Source of the DNA: Meridianimarinicoccus marinus
GTDB lineage: Bacteria > Pseudomonadota > Alphaproteobacteria > Rhodobacterales > Rhodobacteraceae
DNA: 64,000 nucleotides
Assembly (NCBI RefSeq): GCF_040689105.1
Contig: NZ_JBFBVU010000010.1
Coordinates: 86,680-150,679, forward strand
Reading direction: 5' to 3'
In this document: one piece after another, positions 1-9,031 of the stretch
How positions within the stretch are numbered: position 1 is the stretch's first letter
How the letters are laid out: the number at the start of each line of letters is the position of its first letter
Notes under the pieces: model-generated
What the model saw: only the letters and a program-made list of their open reading frames with translations
What the model was told of the DNA's origin: nothing
The model's database searches: none
Made by a program: the position numbers and the translations under genes

Positions 1-290
1 ACCAGCAGCACGACGACATCGGCATCCGCCGCCCCGCCCCAGGCCGCGGCCACCATGGCGCGATCCAGACGCCGGCGCGGACGGAACAGGCCCGGCGTGT
101 CGACAAAGACGATCTGGCTGGCGCCTTCCATCGCCACGCCGCGAATGCGGGCGCGGGTGGTCTGCACCTTGTGGGTGACGATCGAGACCTTGGCCCCGAC
201 CATGCGGTTCAACAGGGTCGATTTGCCGGCATTGGGTTCGCCGATCAGGGCGACGAACCCGGCGCGGGTCTGGTCAGGGGAGTCAGTCAT
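1..290 (-). CDS. era: GTPase Era, N-terminal part (cut by window edge)
   Basis: Only the first 96 codons are in the window; the rest lies to the left. The protein starts MTDSPDQTRAGFVALIGEPN and shows the G1 P-loop GEPNAGKST at residues 17-25, the switch region with the G2 threonines (VQTTRARIRG) and G3 (VDTPG), as in Era, which binds 16S rRNA and helps 30S assembly. The ATG lies inside the end of rnc (8-base overlap), so the two are co-transcribed in the usual lepB-rnc-era order. A related GTPase such as Der is unlikely because of this context. Confidence 0.93.
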   Translation of the reverse strand, partial: MTDSPDQTRAGFVALIGEPNAGKSTLLNRMVGAKVSIVTHKVQTTRARIRGVAMEGASQIVFVDTPGLFRPRRRLDRAMVAAAWGGAADADVVVLL

Positions 291-975
291 GTGTGCCCGC
301 CTCCATGCGGGTCAGAAGCGCGCGCGCGGCGGCCTGTTCGGCCTGCCGTTTGGATCCGGCCGAGGCCCGTTCGACCTCGCCACTGTCCAGCCGGGCCTCG
401 ATGGTAAAGACGGGGGCGTGGGCCGGGCCGCTGCGGTCGGTTTCCACATAGCGCGGCGGCGCCAGCTTGCGCGCCTGCGCCCATTCCTGCAGGGCGGTCT
501 TGGGGTCGCGGGCGTCGGCCTCGACATTGGCGATCCGGTCGCCCCAATGGGTCAGGATCAAGCGGCGCGCGGCCTCCAGCCCGCCATCCTTGTAGACGGC
601 GGCGATCACCGCCTCCATGGCGTCGCCCAGCAGGGCCTCCTTTCGGCGCCCGCCCGACAGCATCTCGGATCGGCCCAGCCGCAGCACCGTGCCCAGCCCG
701 ACGGCGCGGGCCACGTCGGCGCAGGTTTCCTTGCGCACCAGCGCGTTGAAACGCGGCGCAAGCTGGCCTTCGGGGGCGGTCTGGTCGGCGGCCAGCAGGG
801 TCTCGGCCATCACCAGCCCCAGCACCCGGTCGCCCAGGAATTCTAGCCGCTGGTTGTCCTTGCGGTTGGGCGTCGCCACCGAGGGGTGGGTCAGCGCCTC
901 TTGCAGCAGTGCGGGCGTGGCAAAGTCATGCCCCAGCCGCGCCGCGAAGTCCTTTTGTTCCGCCGACAGCGCCAA
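283..975 (-). CDS. rnc: Ribonuclease III
   Basis: A 230-residue double-strand RNA endonuclease that matures rRNA and other structured RNAs. The signature QRLEFLGD lies at residues 42-49 and the second acidic site GDAMEAV follows, giving the expected metal ligands E45, D49, D118 and E121. A double-stranded-RNA-binding domain occupies about 153-222. The start is a TTG three bases after the lepB stop codon. It was chosen because translation from it gives the normal RNase III N-terminus and no better start is in frame. The gene sits between lepB and era. Confidence 0.95.
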   Translation of the reverse strand: MALSAEQKDFAARLGHDFATPALLQEALTHPSVATPNRKDNQRLEFLGDRVLGLVMAETLLAADQTAPEGQLAPRFNALVRKETCADVARAVGLGTVLRLGRSEMLSGGRRKEALLGDAMEAVIAAVYKDGGLEAARRLILTHWGDRIANVEADARDPKTALQEWAQARKLAPPRYVETDRSGPAHAPVFTIEARLDSGEVERASAGSKRQAEQAAARALLTRMEAGTHD

Positions 976-978
976 GGC

Positions 979-1767
979 TCAGTTCAACCCCTTGAAGAAC
1001 CGGTCGCCGCGCCAGGTCCAGAAGTAGAAGATCGACTTGCCCGCCGACGAGAACATCACCCGGTCGGCCCGGCCGATCAGGTTCTCGAACGGCACGAAGC
1101 CCACGCCGCGCGCCGATTGCGGCACCCGGCTGTCGTTGGAATTGTCGCGGTTGTCGCCCATGAAGAAATAGTGCCCCTCGGGCACGGTATAGACCGGGGT
1201 GTTGTCCAGCGCGCTGTCGCGGATGTTCAGCGTGTCATAGCTTTTACCGCCGGGCAGGGTCTCGGTGTAGCGGGTCTTGGTGCACAACCCGCCGATGCCG
1301 ACCGGGCCGTTTTCGCACTGCGGGCGGTTGCCCACGGGGCCTTGCGGTTCGAACACTTCCTCGAAGACTCCCGCGTCTTCACGCGGCACGGGTTCGCCGT
1401 TCAGGTACAACTGGCCATCGCGCATCTGCACCTTGTCGCCGGGCAGGCCAATCAGGCGCTTGATGAAATCCGCACCGGTGACCGGATGGCGGAACACCAC
1501 GATGTCGCCGCGCTCGGGCTCCGAGGCCAGGATGCGGCCCGGAATGAAGGGGCACATCGAGAACGGGCAGGAATGCTGGGAATAGCCATAGGCCATCTTG
1601 TTGACGAACAGGAAATCGCCGATCAGCAGCGTGTCCTTCATCGAACCCGACGGGATCCAGAACGGCTGGAAGAACAGCGTGCGGAACACGCCTGCGATCA
1701 GCAGCGCGTATACGATCGTCTTGATGGTCTCGACGATGCCGCCGTCTTTTTCGGCCTTGCTTGCCAT
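979..1767 (-). CDS. lepB: Signal peptidase I
   Basis: A 262-residue membrane-bound serine protease that removes signal peptides from exported proteins. One N-terminal membrane segment (about 14-34) is followed by box B with SGSM, making S42 the nucleophile, and by FIKRLIGLPGD with K103 as the general base. The late motif GDNRDNSNDSR is also present. It is the first gene of the lepB-rnc-era unit. In related bacteria acpS usually lies directly upstream; here acpS is 2 kb away, behind an esterase and an AbrB-type gene. Confidence 0.95.
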   Translation of the reverse strand: MASKAEKDGGIVETIKTIVYALLIAGVFRTLFFQPFWIPSGSMKDTLLIGDFLFVNKMAYGYSQHSCPFSMCPFIPGRILASEPERGDIVVFRHPVTGADFIKRLIGLPGDKVQMRDGQLYLNGEPVPREDAGVFEEVFEPQGPVGNRPQCENGPVGIGGLCTKTRYTETLPGGKSYDTLNIRDSALDNTPVYTVPEGHYFFMGDNRDNSNDSRVPQSARGVGFVPFENLIGRADRVMFSSAGKSIFYFWTWRGDRFFKGLN

Positions 1768-1855
1768 GGTACTGGATCCTGCCTCGGGAATAACTTCGGG
1801 CTTCTTTGCGGCCCGGCGCTTCGGGTGTCAAGTTGCGCGTCCCGAGCGGGAGGGG

Positions 1856-2911
1856 TCAGCGGCGGCGCCACGCCCGTTCCAGCAAGGTCACCCCGGAGAC
1901 GGTCAGGAAGATCCGCGCGATATGCAGCGCCGCCACGAACGGCACCTCAAGTCCCAGGGTGAAGGCGATCAGGCTCATTTCCGCCAGCCCGCCGGGGGCA
2001 TAGGCCAACAGCGCCTCGGCGAAGGGGATGGCGGTCTGATGCGACAGGGCCAGGCCGAACAGGATCGTCGCGCACAGCAGCAACGCTGTGGCCCCCAGCG
2101 AATGCCCCAGCACCTTCAGGATCCGCGCCGGAGAGGTGCCGGCAAAGCGGCAGCCAATGCCCGCGCCCAGAATCACCTGCGTCCCGGCCAGGATGACAGA
2201 CGGCACCTGGAAATCCGTGATGTCGCTCGCGTGCAGGCCGGCACTGACCAGCATTGACCCGATCAGCAGCGGTGCGGGCAGGTGCAGAAGGCGGCCCAGA
2301 CGGGCACCGACCAGGGCTGAGACCGCGAACCAGGCCGCTCCGATCAGACCCAGATCAGCCAGCGGCCGCCAGTTGGCACTGCGGCCCGCCAGATCGGCGC
2401 CGGTGACAAACTGGATGAGCACGGGAAGCAGCATCACCACAAGGAAGATCCGCGCGGCATGCATCAGCGAGATCGTGGTCGGATCGCCGCCCGCCTTCTC
2501 GCCCATCAGGATCATGTCCACCAGCCCGCCGGGCATGGCCGAATAGAACGCCGTGGGCCGCGAAAGTCCCGCCACCCGCGACAGGTACAAAAAGGCGCTG
2601 CCCCCGGCGACCAGCAGGTACGGCACAAGAATGGCCAGCGGCAGGAGCCAATCGCGCAAACCGCCCAGCATGTCCCCGTTGAACGAGGTGCCCAGCATCG
2701 CCCCCATCACCACGATGAACGGATTGCGCAGCCGGTTGGGCAGATGCACCGGCACCTGCAACAGAGCCGCAAGCCCGGTCGCCGTCATCGCCCCCAGCAT
2801 CCAGGCCAGCGGGACATTCAGCCACCAGAACAGCGCGCCGCCAAGCGCGCCGATGCCAAGCGCAAGGGCCAGTCCCGGCCATGGGAAGGGAAGTGTTGAT
2901 TGGTCCGCCAT
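1856..2911 (-). CDS. AbrB-family membrane protein
   Basis: A 351-residue, very hydrophobic protein with about ten predicted membrane segments. It shows the two internally similar halves of the AbrB family (historically called ammonia monooxygenase regulators), including the repeated glycine-rich PGGL motif (SAMPGGLVDMI and AYAPGGLAEMS). Its substrate is unknown; the fold resembles secondary transporters. The start at ATG 2911 gives MADQSTLPFPW. An in-frame ATG at 2938 would add nine residues. It diverges from the esterase gene at 3003, so the 91 bases between them should hold both promoters. Confidence 0.8.
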   Translation of the reverse strand: MADQSTLPFPWPGLALALGIGALGGALFWWLNVPLAWMLGAMTATGLAALLQVPVHLPNRLRNPFIVVMGAMLGTSFNGDMLGGLRDWLLPLAILVPYLLVAGGSAFLYLSRVAGLSRPTAFYSAMPGGLVDMILMGEKAGGDPTTISLMHAARIFLVVMLLPVLIQFVTGADLAGRSANWRPLADLGLIGAAWFAVSALVGARLGRLLHLPAPLLIGSMLVSAGLHASDITDFQVPSVILAGTQVILGAGIGCRFAGTSPARILKVLGHSLGATALLLCATILFGLALSHQTAIPFAEALLAYAPGGLAEMSLIAFTLGLEVPFVAALHIARIFLTVSGVTLLERAWRRR

Positions 2912-3002
2912 GGCCCAATCTGCTAATACAGGAGCCATTGGGGAACAATGCCACAGCGCGCGTGCGTGGGTTGGCGTTGCAAGACCGAGGAGGAAGCCGT
3001 CG

Positions 3003-3848
3003 ATGTTTCGGGTCATCCTTGCCGCAGGACTTCTGATCGCCGCCGAACCGGGCTTCGCGCAGGCGCAGGACGCGTGCCAACCCTCCCCCTGTCTGGTGGA
3101 CGGTGGCCAGTACCGCGTTGCCCTGCCCGCTATACCCGCAACCGAGCCAACGCCCACGGTCCTGTACCTGCATGGCTATGCCGCAAGCAGCGCTGCGGTT
3201 CTGCGCAATTCGGGGTTGCTGCAACCGTTTCTGGACCGCGGCTATGCGGTGGTCGTGCCGGACGGTCAGGTCGATACGCTGCAAGGCCATCATCTGGATT
3301 GGGGCGTGCGCGACGGCTTTGGCCTGCCCCGCGACGACATCGCCTTCGTGCGCCAGGTGCTGGCGGATGCCGCAACACGTTTTTCCCTGGATCCCGAGAA
3401 CATCGTGCTGATGGGGTATTCGCGGGGCGGCTCAATGGTCTGGGACATTGCCTGTCACGCCCCGGACACGGCGCGGGCCTATGTGTCCCACGCGGGGGGC
3501 TTCTGGGCGCCACTTCCCCCGCAATGCGCCGCCTCTGTCCGCCTGCTGCACAGCCATGGGTTCACCGATCGGACCCTGCCCGTGGAGGGCACCGGGATGG
3601 AATGGTTCGGCTACAGCTTCGAGGTCGCCAGTGTCTTCGACGGGCTCGAGGTGTGGCAGCGCACCATGGGTTGCCCCCCGAAGGCCGACACCGCCGAGGT
3701 GACCGCGGCGGCCTGGACCAAGGCCTGGACCGGTTGTGCCGAGGGCGGCCAGTTGACCCTGCAACTTCTGCCCGGCGGTCACGGGCGGCGGGCCGGTTGG
3801 GCCGAGGCCGTGCTCGACTGGCTGGAGCCTGCTCCCGATAATCCTTAG
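3003..3848 (+). CDS. Secreted alpha/beta-hydrolase, polyhydroxybutyrate depolymerase/esterase-like
   Basis: A 281-residue exported hydrolase. A signal peptide (about 1-21, ending GFAQA) is followed by the oxyanion-side motif LYLHGYAA and the nucleophile elbow GYSRGG with S140. A late aspartate (SHGFTDRTLP) and histidine (LPGGHGRRAG) complete a plausible triad. The layout matches LpqC/PHB-depolymerase-type esterases. The true substrate (polyester, feruloyl ester or other) cannot be read from sequence. It diverges from the AbrB gene and its stop lies 3 bases from the acpS stop (convergent). Confidence 0.78.
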   Translation: MFRVILAAGLLIAAEPGFAQAQDACQPSPCLVDGGQYRVALPAIPATEPTPTVLYLHGYAASSAAVLRNSGLLQPFLDRGYAVVVPDGQVDTLQGHHLDWGVRDGFGLPRDDIAFVRQVLADAATRFSLDPENIVLMGYSRGGSMVWDIACHAPDTARAYVSHAGGFWAPLPPQCAASVRLLHSHGFTDRTLPVEGTGMEWFGYSFEVASVFDGLEVWQRTMGCPPKADTAEVTAAAWTKAWTGCAEGGQLTLQLLPGGHGRRAGWAEAVLDWLEPAPDNP

Positions 3849-3851
3849 CGG

Positions 3852-4250
3852 CTAAAGCGGCCGCGCCTCGATCACCACGAAGGCCTGCGCCCAGGGATGG
3901 TCGTCGGTCAGGGTGACGTGGATGATCGCCTCATGCCCCGGCGGGGTCATCGCGGCCAGCCGGTCTGCCGCCCAGCCGGTCACCTGCATCACCGGCTGTC
4001 CGGACGGCAGGTTGGTCACCGCCATGTCCTTCCACGAGATGCCCATGGCCAGCCCGGTTCCCAGCGCCTTCGAACAGGCCTCTTTCGCGGCCCAGCGTTT
4101 GGCATAGGTGCCGGCCACATCGGCGCGGCGCTCGGCCTTGCGCTGCTCGATCTCGGTGAACACGCGGGTCTTGAACCGGTCGCCGAAGCGGTCCAGCGTC
4201 CCGGCGATCCGTTCGATATTGGCCAGATCGGTGCCGATGCCCAGGATCAT
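3852..4250 (-). CDS. acpS: Holo-[acyl-carrier-protein] synthase
   Basis: A 132-residue enzyme that transfers 4'-phosphopantetheine from CoA to acyl carrier protein. It has the N-terminal GIGTDL (D8) and the RWAAKEACSKALGTG motif (E57), the two magnesium ligands of the AcpS family. Its length is typical. It is convergent with the esterase gene and separated from lepB-rnc-era, with which it normally forms a cluster in related genomes. Confidence 0.95.
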   Translation of the reverse strand: MILGIGTDLANIERIAGTLDRFGDRFKTRVFTEIEQRKAERRADVAGTYAKRWAAKEACSKALGTGLAMGISWKDMAVTNLPSGQPVMQVTGWAADRLAAMTPPGHEAIIHVTLTDDHPWAQAFVVIEARPL

Positions 4251-4397
4251 GCGCTGCTCTCCCTATGTTGCGACCGGCATAGCCAAGCCCGCCGGGGCTG
4301 ACCAGAGCCTGCAACCGGGATGCCAGAATTCCCAACCGGACAGGCGCGCCGATTCGCGTTATTCTGACCTCAGGTAAACCCGAAGAGGAGACAGATC

Positions 4398-4904
4398 ATG
4401 CCGCGCATGACCCATGTGATCCTTGCAAGTGCCCTGAGTATCCTGCCGCTGTCGGCCAAGGCGGCGACCTTCCAGATCGATTTCAGTCTGGCCGGATCCA
4501 ACAACATCATCGGAACCTTCACCGCGCCCGCAGGCGGCGGCACGGTCAGCAACCTGATGGTGCAGATGTTCAACGTGCTGTTCGACACCCGCATCGACGC
4601 GGGGGGACCGTTCGACTACGATCCGGCGGCTGGGGATTTCGTGAACTACAGTGCATTTCCGACCTATACCAACGCCACCGGCAACGCGACCTGCGCGGCC
4701 ACGCAGTGTACCTTGCAGATCTATCCGCTGCCCAACGATCCGACGCCCGGCGACTACCTCGCGGTGGACGGCAATCTCAACAACATCGACGATGGCACGA
4801 AATACGCCATCTCGGGCCCCTCGCCCGTGCCGCTGCCGGGTGCCGCCGGTCTGATGGCGCTGGCCCTGGGCGGGCTGGCGGGCCTGCGATTGCGGCGCGG
4901 CTGA
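4398..4904 (+). CDS. Exported protein with VPLPG-type C-terminal exosortase sorting signal
   Basis: A 168-residue secreted protein of unknown role. It has a signal peptide (about 1-22, LPLSAKA) and a polar body with two cysteines (C99, C104). The C-terminal tail is tripartite: VPLP at 144-147, a hydrophobic span (GLMALALGGLAGL) and a terminal basic patch RLRRG. This is the layout of VPLPA-CTERM proteins handled by exosortase XrtD; here glycine replaces the usual alanine. A clear ribosome site (GAGGAGAC) lies 8 bases before the ATG. The exosortase at 37002-38609 is its likely processing enzyme. Confidence 0.8.
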   Translation: MPRMTHVILASALSILPLSAKAATFQIDFSLAGSNNIIGTFTAPAGGGTVSNLMVQMFNVLFDTRIDAGGPFDYDPAAGDFVNYSAFPTYTNATGNATCAATQCTLQIYPLPNDPTPGDYLAVDGNLNNIDDGTKYAISGPSPVPLPGAAGLMALALGGLAGLRLRRG

Positions 4905-4906
4905 CC

Positions 4907-4935
4907 GAAAAACGCCGCCCCCATGGGGACGGCGT
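4907..4935 (-). terminator. Rho-independent terminator of ileS
   Basis: Read on the minus strand just after the ileS stop, an 11-bp stem with one mismatch (ACGCCGTCCCC pairing with GGGGGCGGCGT, loop AT-rich) is followed by a T-run (GTTTTTCGG). It also lies 3 bases past the stop of the plus-strand VPLPG gene and may stop transcription from that side, though that side has no T-run. Confidence 0.75.
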
Positions 4936-4958
4936 GAAATTGGGGGCCGGGGCCGGTG

Positions 4959-7943
4959 TCAGCCGCCCAGAACGCCGTCGCAGCGCCCGCAGACATCGGC
5001 GTGGCTGTGCGTGCCCACATCCGGCAGGATCTTCCAGCAGCGCTGACATTTCGCGCCCTCGGCCTTGGCAAACACCACGCCCACGCCGGGCACATCCGGC
5101 AGGGTGAAGGCCCCTTCGGGCACCGGTTCGACGCGCAGGTCGATCTGCGAGGTGATGCAGATGGTGGCGAATTTCTCGGTGTCATCTCCGATCTTGTCGC
5201 GCATTTCCTGCGTCAGATAGACGATGGGCGCGGCCTCCAGTGACGAACCGATGGTCTTGGACTGACGCTCAAGCTCCAGCGCGCCGGTCACCACGCGGCG
5301 CAGGGCGCGCAGCGACAGCGACCATTCGGCCAGCACCGGATCATGCCAGTTGGGCGGCGTGTCCGGCATGTCCTGCAGGTGAACCGAGCTGTCATCGCCG
5401 GGAAACCGCTGCAGCCAGACCTCTTCCATGGTGAACACCAGGATCGGCGCCAGCCAGGTGGTCAGCCGATGGAACAGGATGTCCAGCACGGTCAGCGCCG
5501 AGCGGCGCGCCAGGCTGTCCATGCCGTCGCAATACAGCGCATCCTTGCGGATGTCGAAATAGAAGGCCGACAGATCCACCGTGGCGAACTGGAACACCTT
5601 CTGGAACACGCCCTGGAAATCGAAGTCGGCGTAGCCTTCCTTGACCTCGCGATCCAGCCTTTCGACCATGTGCAGGACCAGTTGTTCCAGCGGCGGCATG
5701 TCGTCCCGCGCGACCCGGATCTCGTCGGAATAGTCGTTCAGAGAACCCAGCAGGAAGCGCATGGTGTTGCGCAACCGGCGATAGCTGTCGGCCACGCCTT
5801 TCAGGATCTCCGGCCCGATCCGCTGGTCGGCGGTATAGTCGGACTGGGCCACCCAGAGACGCAGGATATCGGCGCCATACTGCTTGACCACCGTTTCGGG
5901 AACGATGGTGTTGCCCAGCGACTTGGACATTTTCATGCCCTTCGCGTCGAGCGTGAAGCCATGGGTCACCACGTTGCGATAGGGCGCCCGGCCCAGCGTG
6001 CCGCAGGCCTGCAGCAGCGACGAGTGAAACCAGCCGCGATGCTGGTCGGTGCCTTCCATATAGACATCGGCGATGCCATCGGCCGTGCCGTCCTCGCGGT
6101 CGCGCAGCACGAAGGCATGGGTCGAGCCGCTGTCGAACCACACGTCCAGAATGTCGAAGACCTGTTCGAAATCGTCGGGGTTGTGATCCGCCCCGAGGAA
6201 CCGTTCCTTGGCGCCATCGGCATACCAGCAGTCGGCGCCTTCGGCCTCGAAAGCCTCGGCGATGCGGGCGTTGACCGCCGGGTCGCGCAGCAGGAAATCC
6301 GGGTCGGTCCGCTCGGCGCCCTTGCGCACGAAACAGGTCAGCGGCACACCCCAGGCGCGTTGCCGTGACAGCACCCAGTCGGGACGCGTTTCGATCATCG
6401 AAAACAGGCGGTTGCGGCCCGTGTGCGGGGTCCATTGCACCAGCTCGTCGATGGATTTCAGGGCGCGTTCGCGGATGGTGGTGCCCATCAGGTCCAGACC
6501 GTCGCCCACCGGCTTGTCGATGGCGGCGAACCACTGCGGCGTGTTGCGGAAGATCACCGGCGCCTTGGAGCGCCACGAATGCGGATACGAGTGCTTGACC
6601 TGCCCGCGCGCGATCAGTCCGCCCGCCTCGACCAGCTTGTCGATCACGGCGCGGTTGGCCTTGCCTTCCTTGCCCTTGCGGTCAAACACCTGAAGCCCGG
6701 CGAAGAACGGCACATGGGCCAGGAATTCGGACTCCTCGCCCACGTTATAGGTCATCCGGTCCATCCAGCCGCGCTTGACGAAACAGTCATAATCGTCGGC
6801 GCCATGGCTGGGGGCGGTGTGCACGAAGCCGGTGCCGGCCTCGTCGGTGACGTGGTCGCCGTCGATCATCGGCACGTCGTAGTCCCAGAAGCCGTTCGCG
6901 CCTTCCAGACCGGCGAAAGGATGTTCCAGCGTCAGGCCCGACAGTTCCTGTGTGCTCACATCGCGCACACGGCGGAAGCGGGTGACGCGGGACTTCTCCA
7001 GCGCCTCTGCGGCCAGCGTGTCGGCGAACAGGTAGACATCGCCGGGCTTGGTCCAGCTTTCGTCCTGCGTTTCCTCGACTTCATACAGCCCGTAGGAGAT
7101 TGCCGGATTGAAGGCGACGGCCTTGTTGGACGGGATCGTCCAGGGCGTCGTGGTCCAGATCACCACCCTCGCGGCGTGCAGCTGGTCGGCCAGGATCGCC
7201 TGATTGGCACCGTCGTAATCGGCCTCTTCGTCCAGCAGCGGCATCTGCGCGTTTCCGCCGCGGCGCACCCGGAACGGCACCCAGATCGTGTGGCTCTTGT
7301 GGTCGTGATACTCGATCTCGGCCTCGGCAAGGGCGGTCTTTTCTACCGGCGACCACATCACGGGTTTCGAACCCTGATAGAGCGTGCCGTTCATCAGGAA
7401 CTTCATGAATTCCTCGGCGATGACCCGCTCGGCGTGGAAATCCATGGTCAAATAGGGGTCGGCCCAATTGCCGGTGACGCCCAGACGCTTGAACTCCTCG
7501 CGCTGGATATCGACCCAGCCCTCGGCGAACTTGCGGCACTCCTGACGGAAATCGACGACCGGAACCTCGTCCTTGTTCTTGCCCTTCTTGCGGTACTGCT
7601 CTTCGATCTTCCACTCGATGGGCAGGCCGTGGCAGTCCCAGCCGGGGATATAGCGCGCGTCGCGGCCCATCATCTGGTGGCTGCGGACGATCATGTCCTT
7701 GATGGTCTTGTTCAGCGCGTGGCCGATGTGCAGGTGCCCGTTGGCATAGGGCGGGCCATCGTGCAGCGTGAAGGGGCGGCGCGACGGATCGGCCTTGGCC
7801 TTCTCGCGCAGGCGGCCATAGATATCCATGTCCTCCCAGCGGGCCAGCCAGTCGGGCTCGCGCTTGGGCAGCCCCGCGCGCATCGGGAAATCGGTTTTGG
7901 GAAGGTTCAGACTGTCTTTATAGTCGATCGTTTCAGACGACAT
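4959..7943 (-). CDS. ileS: Isoleucine--tRNA ligase
   Basis: A 994-residue class I aminoacyl-tRNA synthetase. The HIGH signature is at residues 72-75 within PPYANGHLHIGHALNK, and KMSKS is at 671-675. A long editing (CP1) insertion lies between them. The C-terminal zinc-binding module CQRC ... CGRC closes the protein. The length is typical for alphaproteobacterial type IleS with a C-terminal zinc finger. It ends at a strong terminator and its upstream 189 bases contain no other gene. Confidence 0.97.
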   Translation of the reverse strand: MSSETIDYKDSLNLPKTDFPMRAGLPKREPDWLARWEDMDIYGRLREKAKADPSRRPFTLHDGPPYANGHLHIGHALNKTIKDMIVRSHQMMGRDARYIPGWDCHGLPIEWKIEEQYRKKGKNKDEVPVVDFRQECRKFAEGWVDIQREEFKRLGVTGNWADPYLTMDFHAERVIAEEFMKFLMNGTLYQGSKPVMWSPVEKTALAEAEIEYHDHKSHTIWVPFRVRRGGNAQMPLLDEEADYDGANQAILADQLHAARVVIWTTTPWTIPSNKAVAFNPAISYGLYEVEETQDESWTKPGDVYLFADTLAAEALEKSRVTRFRRVRDVSTQELSGLTLEHPFAGLEGANGFWDYDVPMIDGDHVTDEAGTGFVHTAPSHGADDYDCFVKRGWMDRMTYNVGEESEFLAHVPFFAGLQVFDRKGKEGKANRAVIDKLVEAGGLIARGQVKHSYPHSWRSKAPVIFRNTPQWFAAIDKPVGDGLDLMGTTIRERALKSIDELVQWTPHTGRNRLFSMIETRPDWVLSRQRAWGVPLTCFVRKGAERTDPDFLLRDPAVNARIAEAFEAEGADCWYADGAKERFLGADHNPDDFEQVFDILDVWFDSGSTHAFVLRDREDGTADGIADVYMEGTDQHRGWFHSSLLQACGTLGRAPYRNVVTHGFTLDAKGMKMSKSLGNTIVPETVVKQYGADILRLWVAQSDYTADQRIGPEILKGVADSYRRLRNTMRFLLGSLNDYSDEIRVARDDMPPLEQLVLHMVERLDREVKEGYADFDFQGVFQKVFQFATVDLSAFYFDIRKDALYCDGMDSLARRSALTVLDILFHRLTTWLAPILVFTMEEVWLQRFPGDDSSVHLQDMPDTPPNWHDPVLAEWSLSLRALRRVVTGALELERQSKTIGSSLEAAPIVYLTQEMRDKIGDDTEKFATICITSQIDLRVEPVPEGAFTLPDVPGVGVVFAKAEGAKCQRCWKILPDVGTHSHADVCGRCDGVLGG

Positions 7944-8132
7944 CGGTCAGCGTCCTTGAAGGTCGGAAAATCTGGGGGGAATGAGAGCGGCGCGAGAAGT
8001 CCATACGCCTTGTCCCGGCAACTCGGATCAGAGCACCGGGCCGGTAATTCGCGCAATAATGGCGAGTGCCCATTCCATGGCGCGCTTATAGGGCTGCCCG
8101 TGCGCGAGGACAAGAGAGCGCGGCGGCGGCGA

Positions 8133-8498
8133 TCACTCCAGTTGGACCATGACAAACCGCGCCTCGACCTCGCCGATCGAGGTGGTGACATGGCCCGCGC
8201 CTTCGGTGTCTTCCATCCGCAGGATATCGCCGGGCATCATCGTGATCGCGGTGCCGTTCGAAGCCTCGACCCGCGTGCGCCCGGACAGGCAATAGGCGAT
8301 CTGGCGGCGCGGCGACGGATGGCGCGGACCGGTCCAGCCCGGCGGAAAGGCGATGTGGATGATCCGCGTGCAGGGCTCGGGCGCCGAGCGCGGCATCGGC
8401 GGCGCGGGCGGGGCGAACAGCGCCTCGGCCATCTCGATCTCGCCCTCGGTAAAGAAGGAGACGCCGTCTGCGTCTTCGGACAGGATGGTGCATTTCAT
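8133..8498 (-). CDS. Small cupin-domain protein
   Basis: A 121-residue single-domain cupin. The barrel motifs are recognisable: GPRHPSPRRQIAYCLSGRTR for the first half and PGDILRMEDTEGAGHVT for the second. The usual metal-binding histidines are only partly kept (H in PRHPS, H in GAGHVT), so metal binding is uncertain. The start was set at ATG 8498 because GAGGAGG lies 8 bases upstream; longer in-frame starts lack such a site. Its role is unknown. It diverges from the truncated-haemoglobin gene. Confidence 0.75.
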   Translation of the reverse strand: MKCTILSEDADGVSFFTEGEIEMAEALFAPPAPPMPRSAPEPCTRIIHIAFPPGWTGPRHPSPRRQIAYCLSGRTRVEASNGTAITMMPGDILRMEDTEGAGHVTTSIGEVEARFVMVQLE

Positions 8499-8614
8499 CG
8501 GGTTTGCCTCCTCACCCACGATCATGGCGCGATTCCGCCCGCGCGACCAGTGGCCGCCTTGCGGGCGCGCCGGGCAAGCCACAGGTAGATCGCAGACGCA
8601 ATCAGGATGCTGCC

Positions 8615-9031
8615 ATGACCGACGCCCCCGTTGCCCCGCTGACCGACGCCGACATCGACCGTGTGGTGCTTGCCTTCTATGCCGAGATCCGGGTGCATCC
8701 GGTGCTGGGGCCGATCTTCAACGGCCATGTGGGCACCGGGGCCGAGGAATGGCGCGCCCATGAAGCCAAGATCGGCCGGTTCTGGAAAAAGGCGCTGCTG
8801 CAACAGCCGGGCTATGACGGCAACCCGATGGCGGTGCATCTGGCTGCCGGCGACGTGCGCCCGGCCCATTTCGACCCGTGGCTGGAGCTGTTCGAAACCG
8901 TCACCCACCGCCAGCTGCCCGCCCCGCAGGCCGACGCCTGGACCACGCTGGCCCACCGCATCGGGCGCGGGCTGCGGTTGGGGGTCGAGGATCGTCACCG
9001 CCCGAAAGGCAGCGTGCCTCAGCTGGGCTGA
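8615..9031 (+). CDS. Group III truncated haemoglobin
   Basis: A 138-residue 2/2 globin. The segments FYAEIRVHPVLGPIF (helix B region), KIGRFWKKALL (E region) and NPMAVHLAAGDVRPAHFDPW (F region) fit group III truncated haemoglobins. H75 in the PMAVH motif is the likely proximal haem ligand (inferred by position). These globins usually bind O2 or NO in the cytoplasm. The start at ATG 8615 gives a normal N-terminus; a weak CAGGA site precedes it. The 3' end overlaps the convergent YcjF-like gene by 13 bases. Confidence 0.83.
   Translation: MTDAPVAPLTDADIDRVVLAFYAEIRVHPVLGPIFNGHVGTGAEEWRAHEAKIGRFWKKALLQQPGYDGNPMAVHLAAGDVRPAHFDPWLELFETVTHRQLPAPQADAWTTLAHRIGRGLRLGVEDRHRPKGSVPQLG

Noticed and set aside
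6423..8588. A 721-codon plus-strand frame across ileS and the cupin gene
   Set aside because: It is antisense to ileS, composed of low-information His/Gly/Arg-rich sequence, and spans two real genes.
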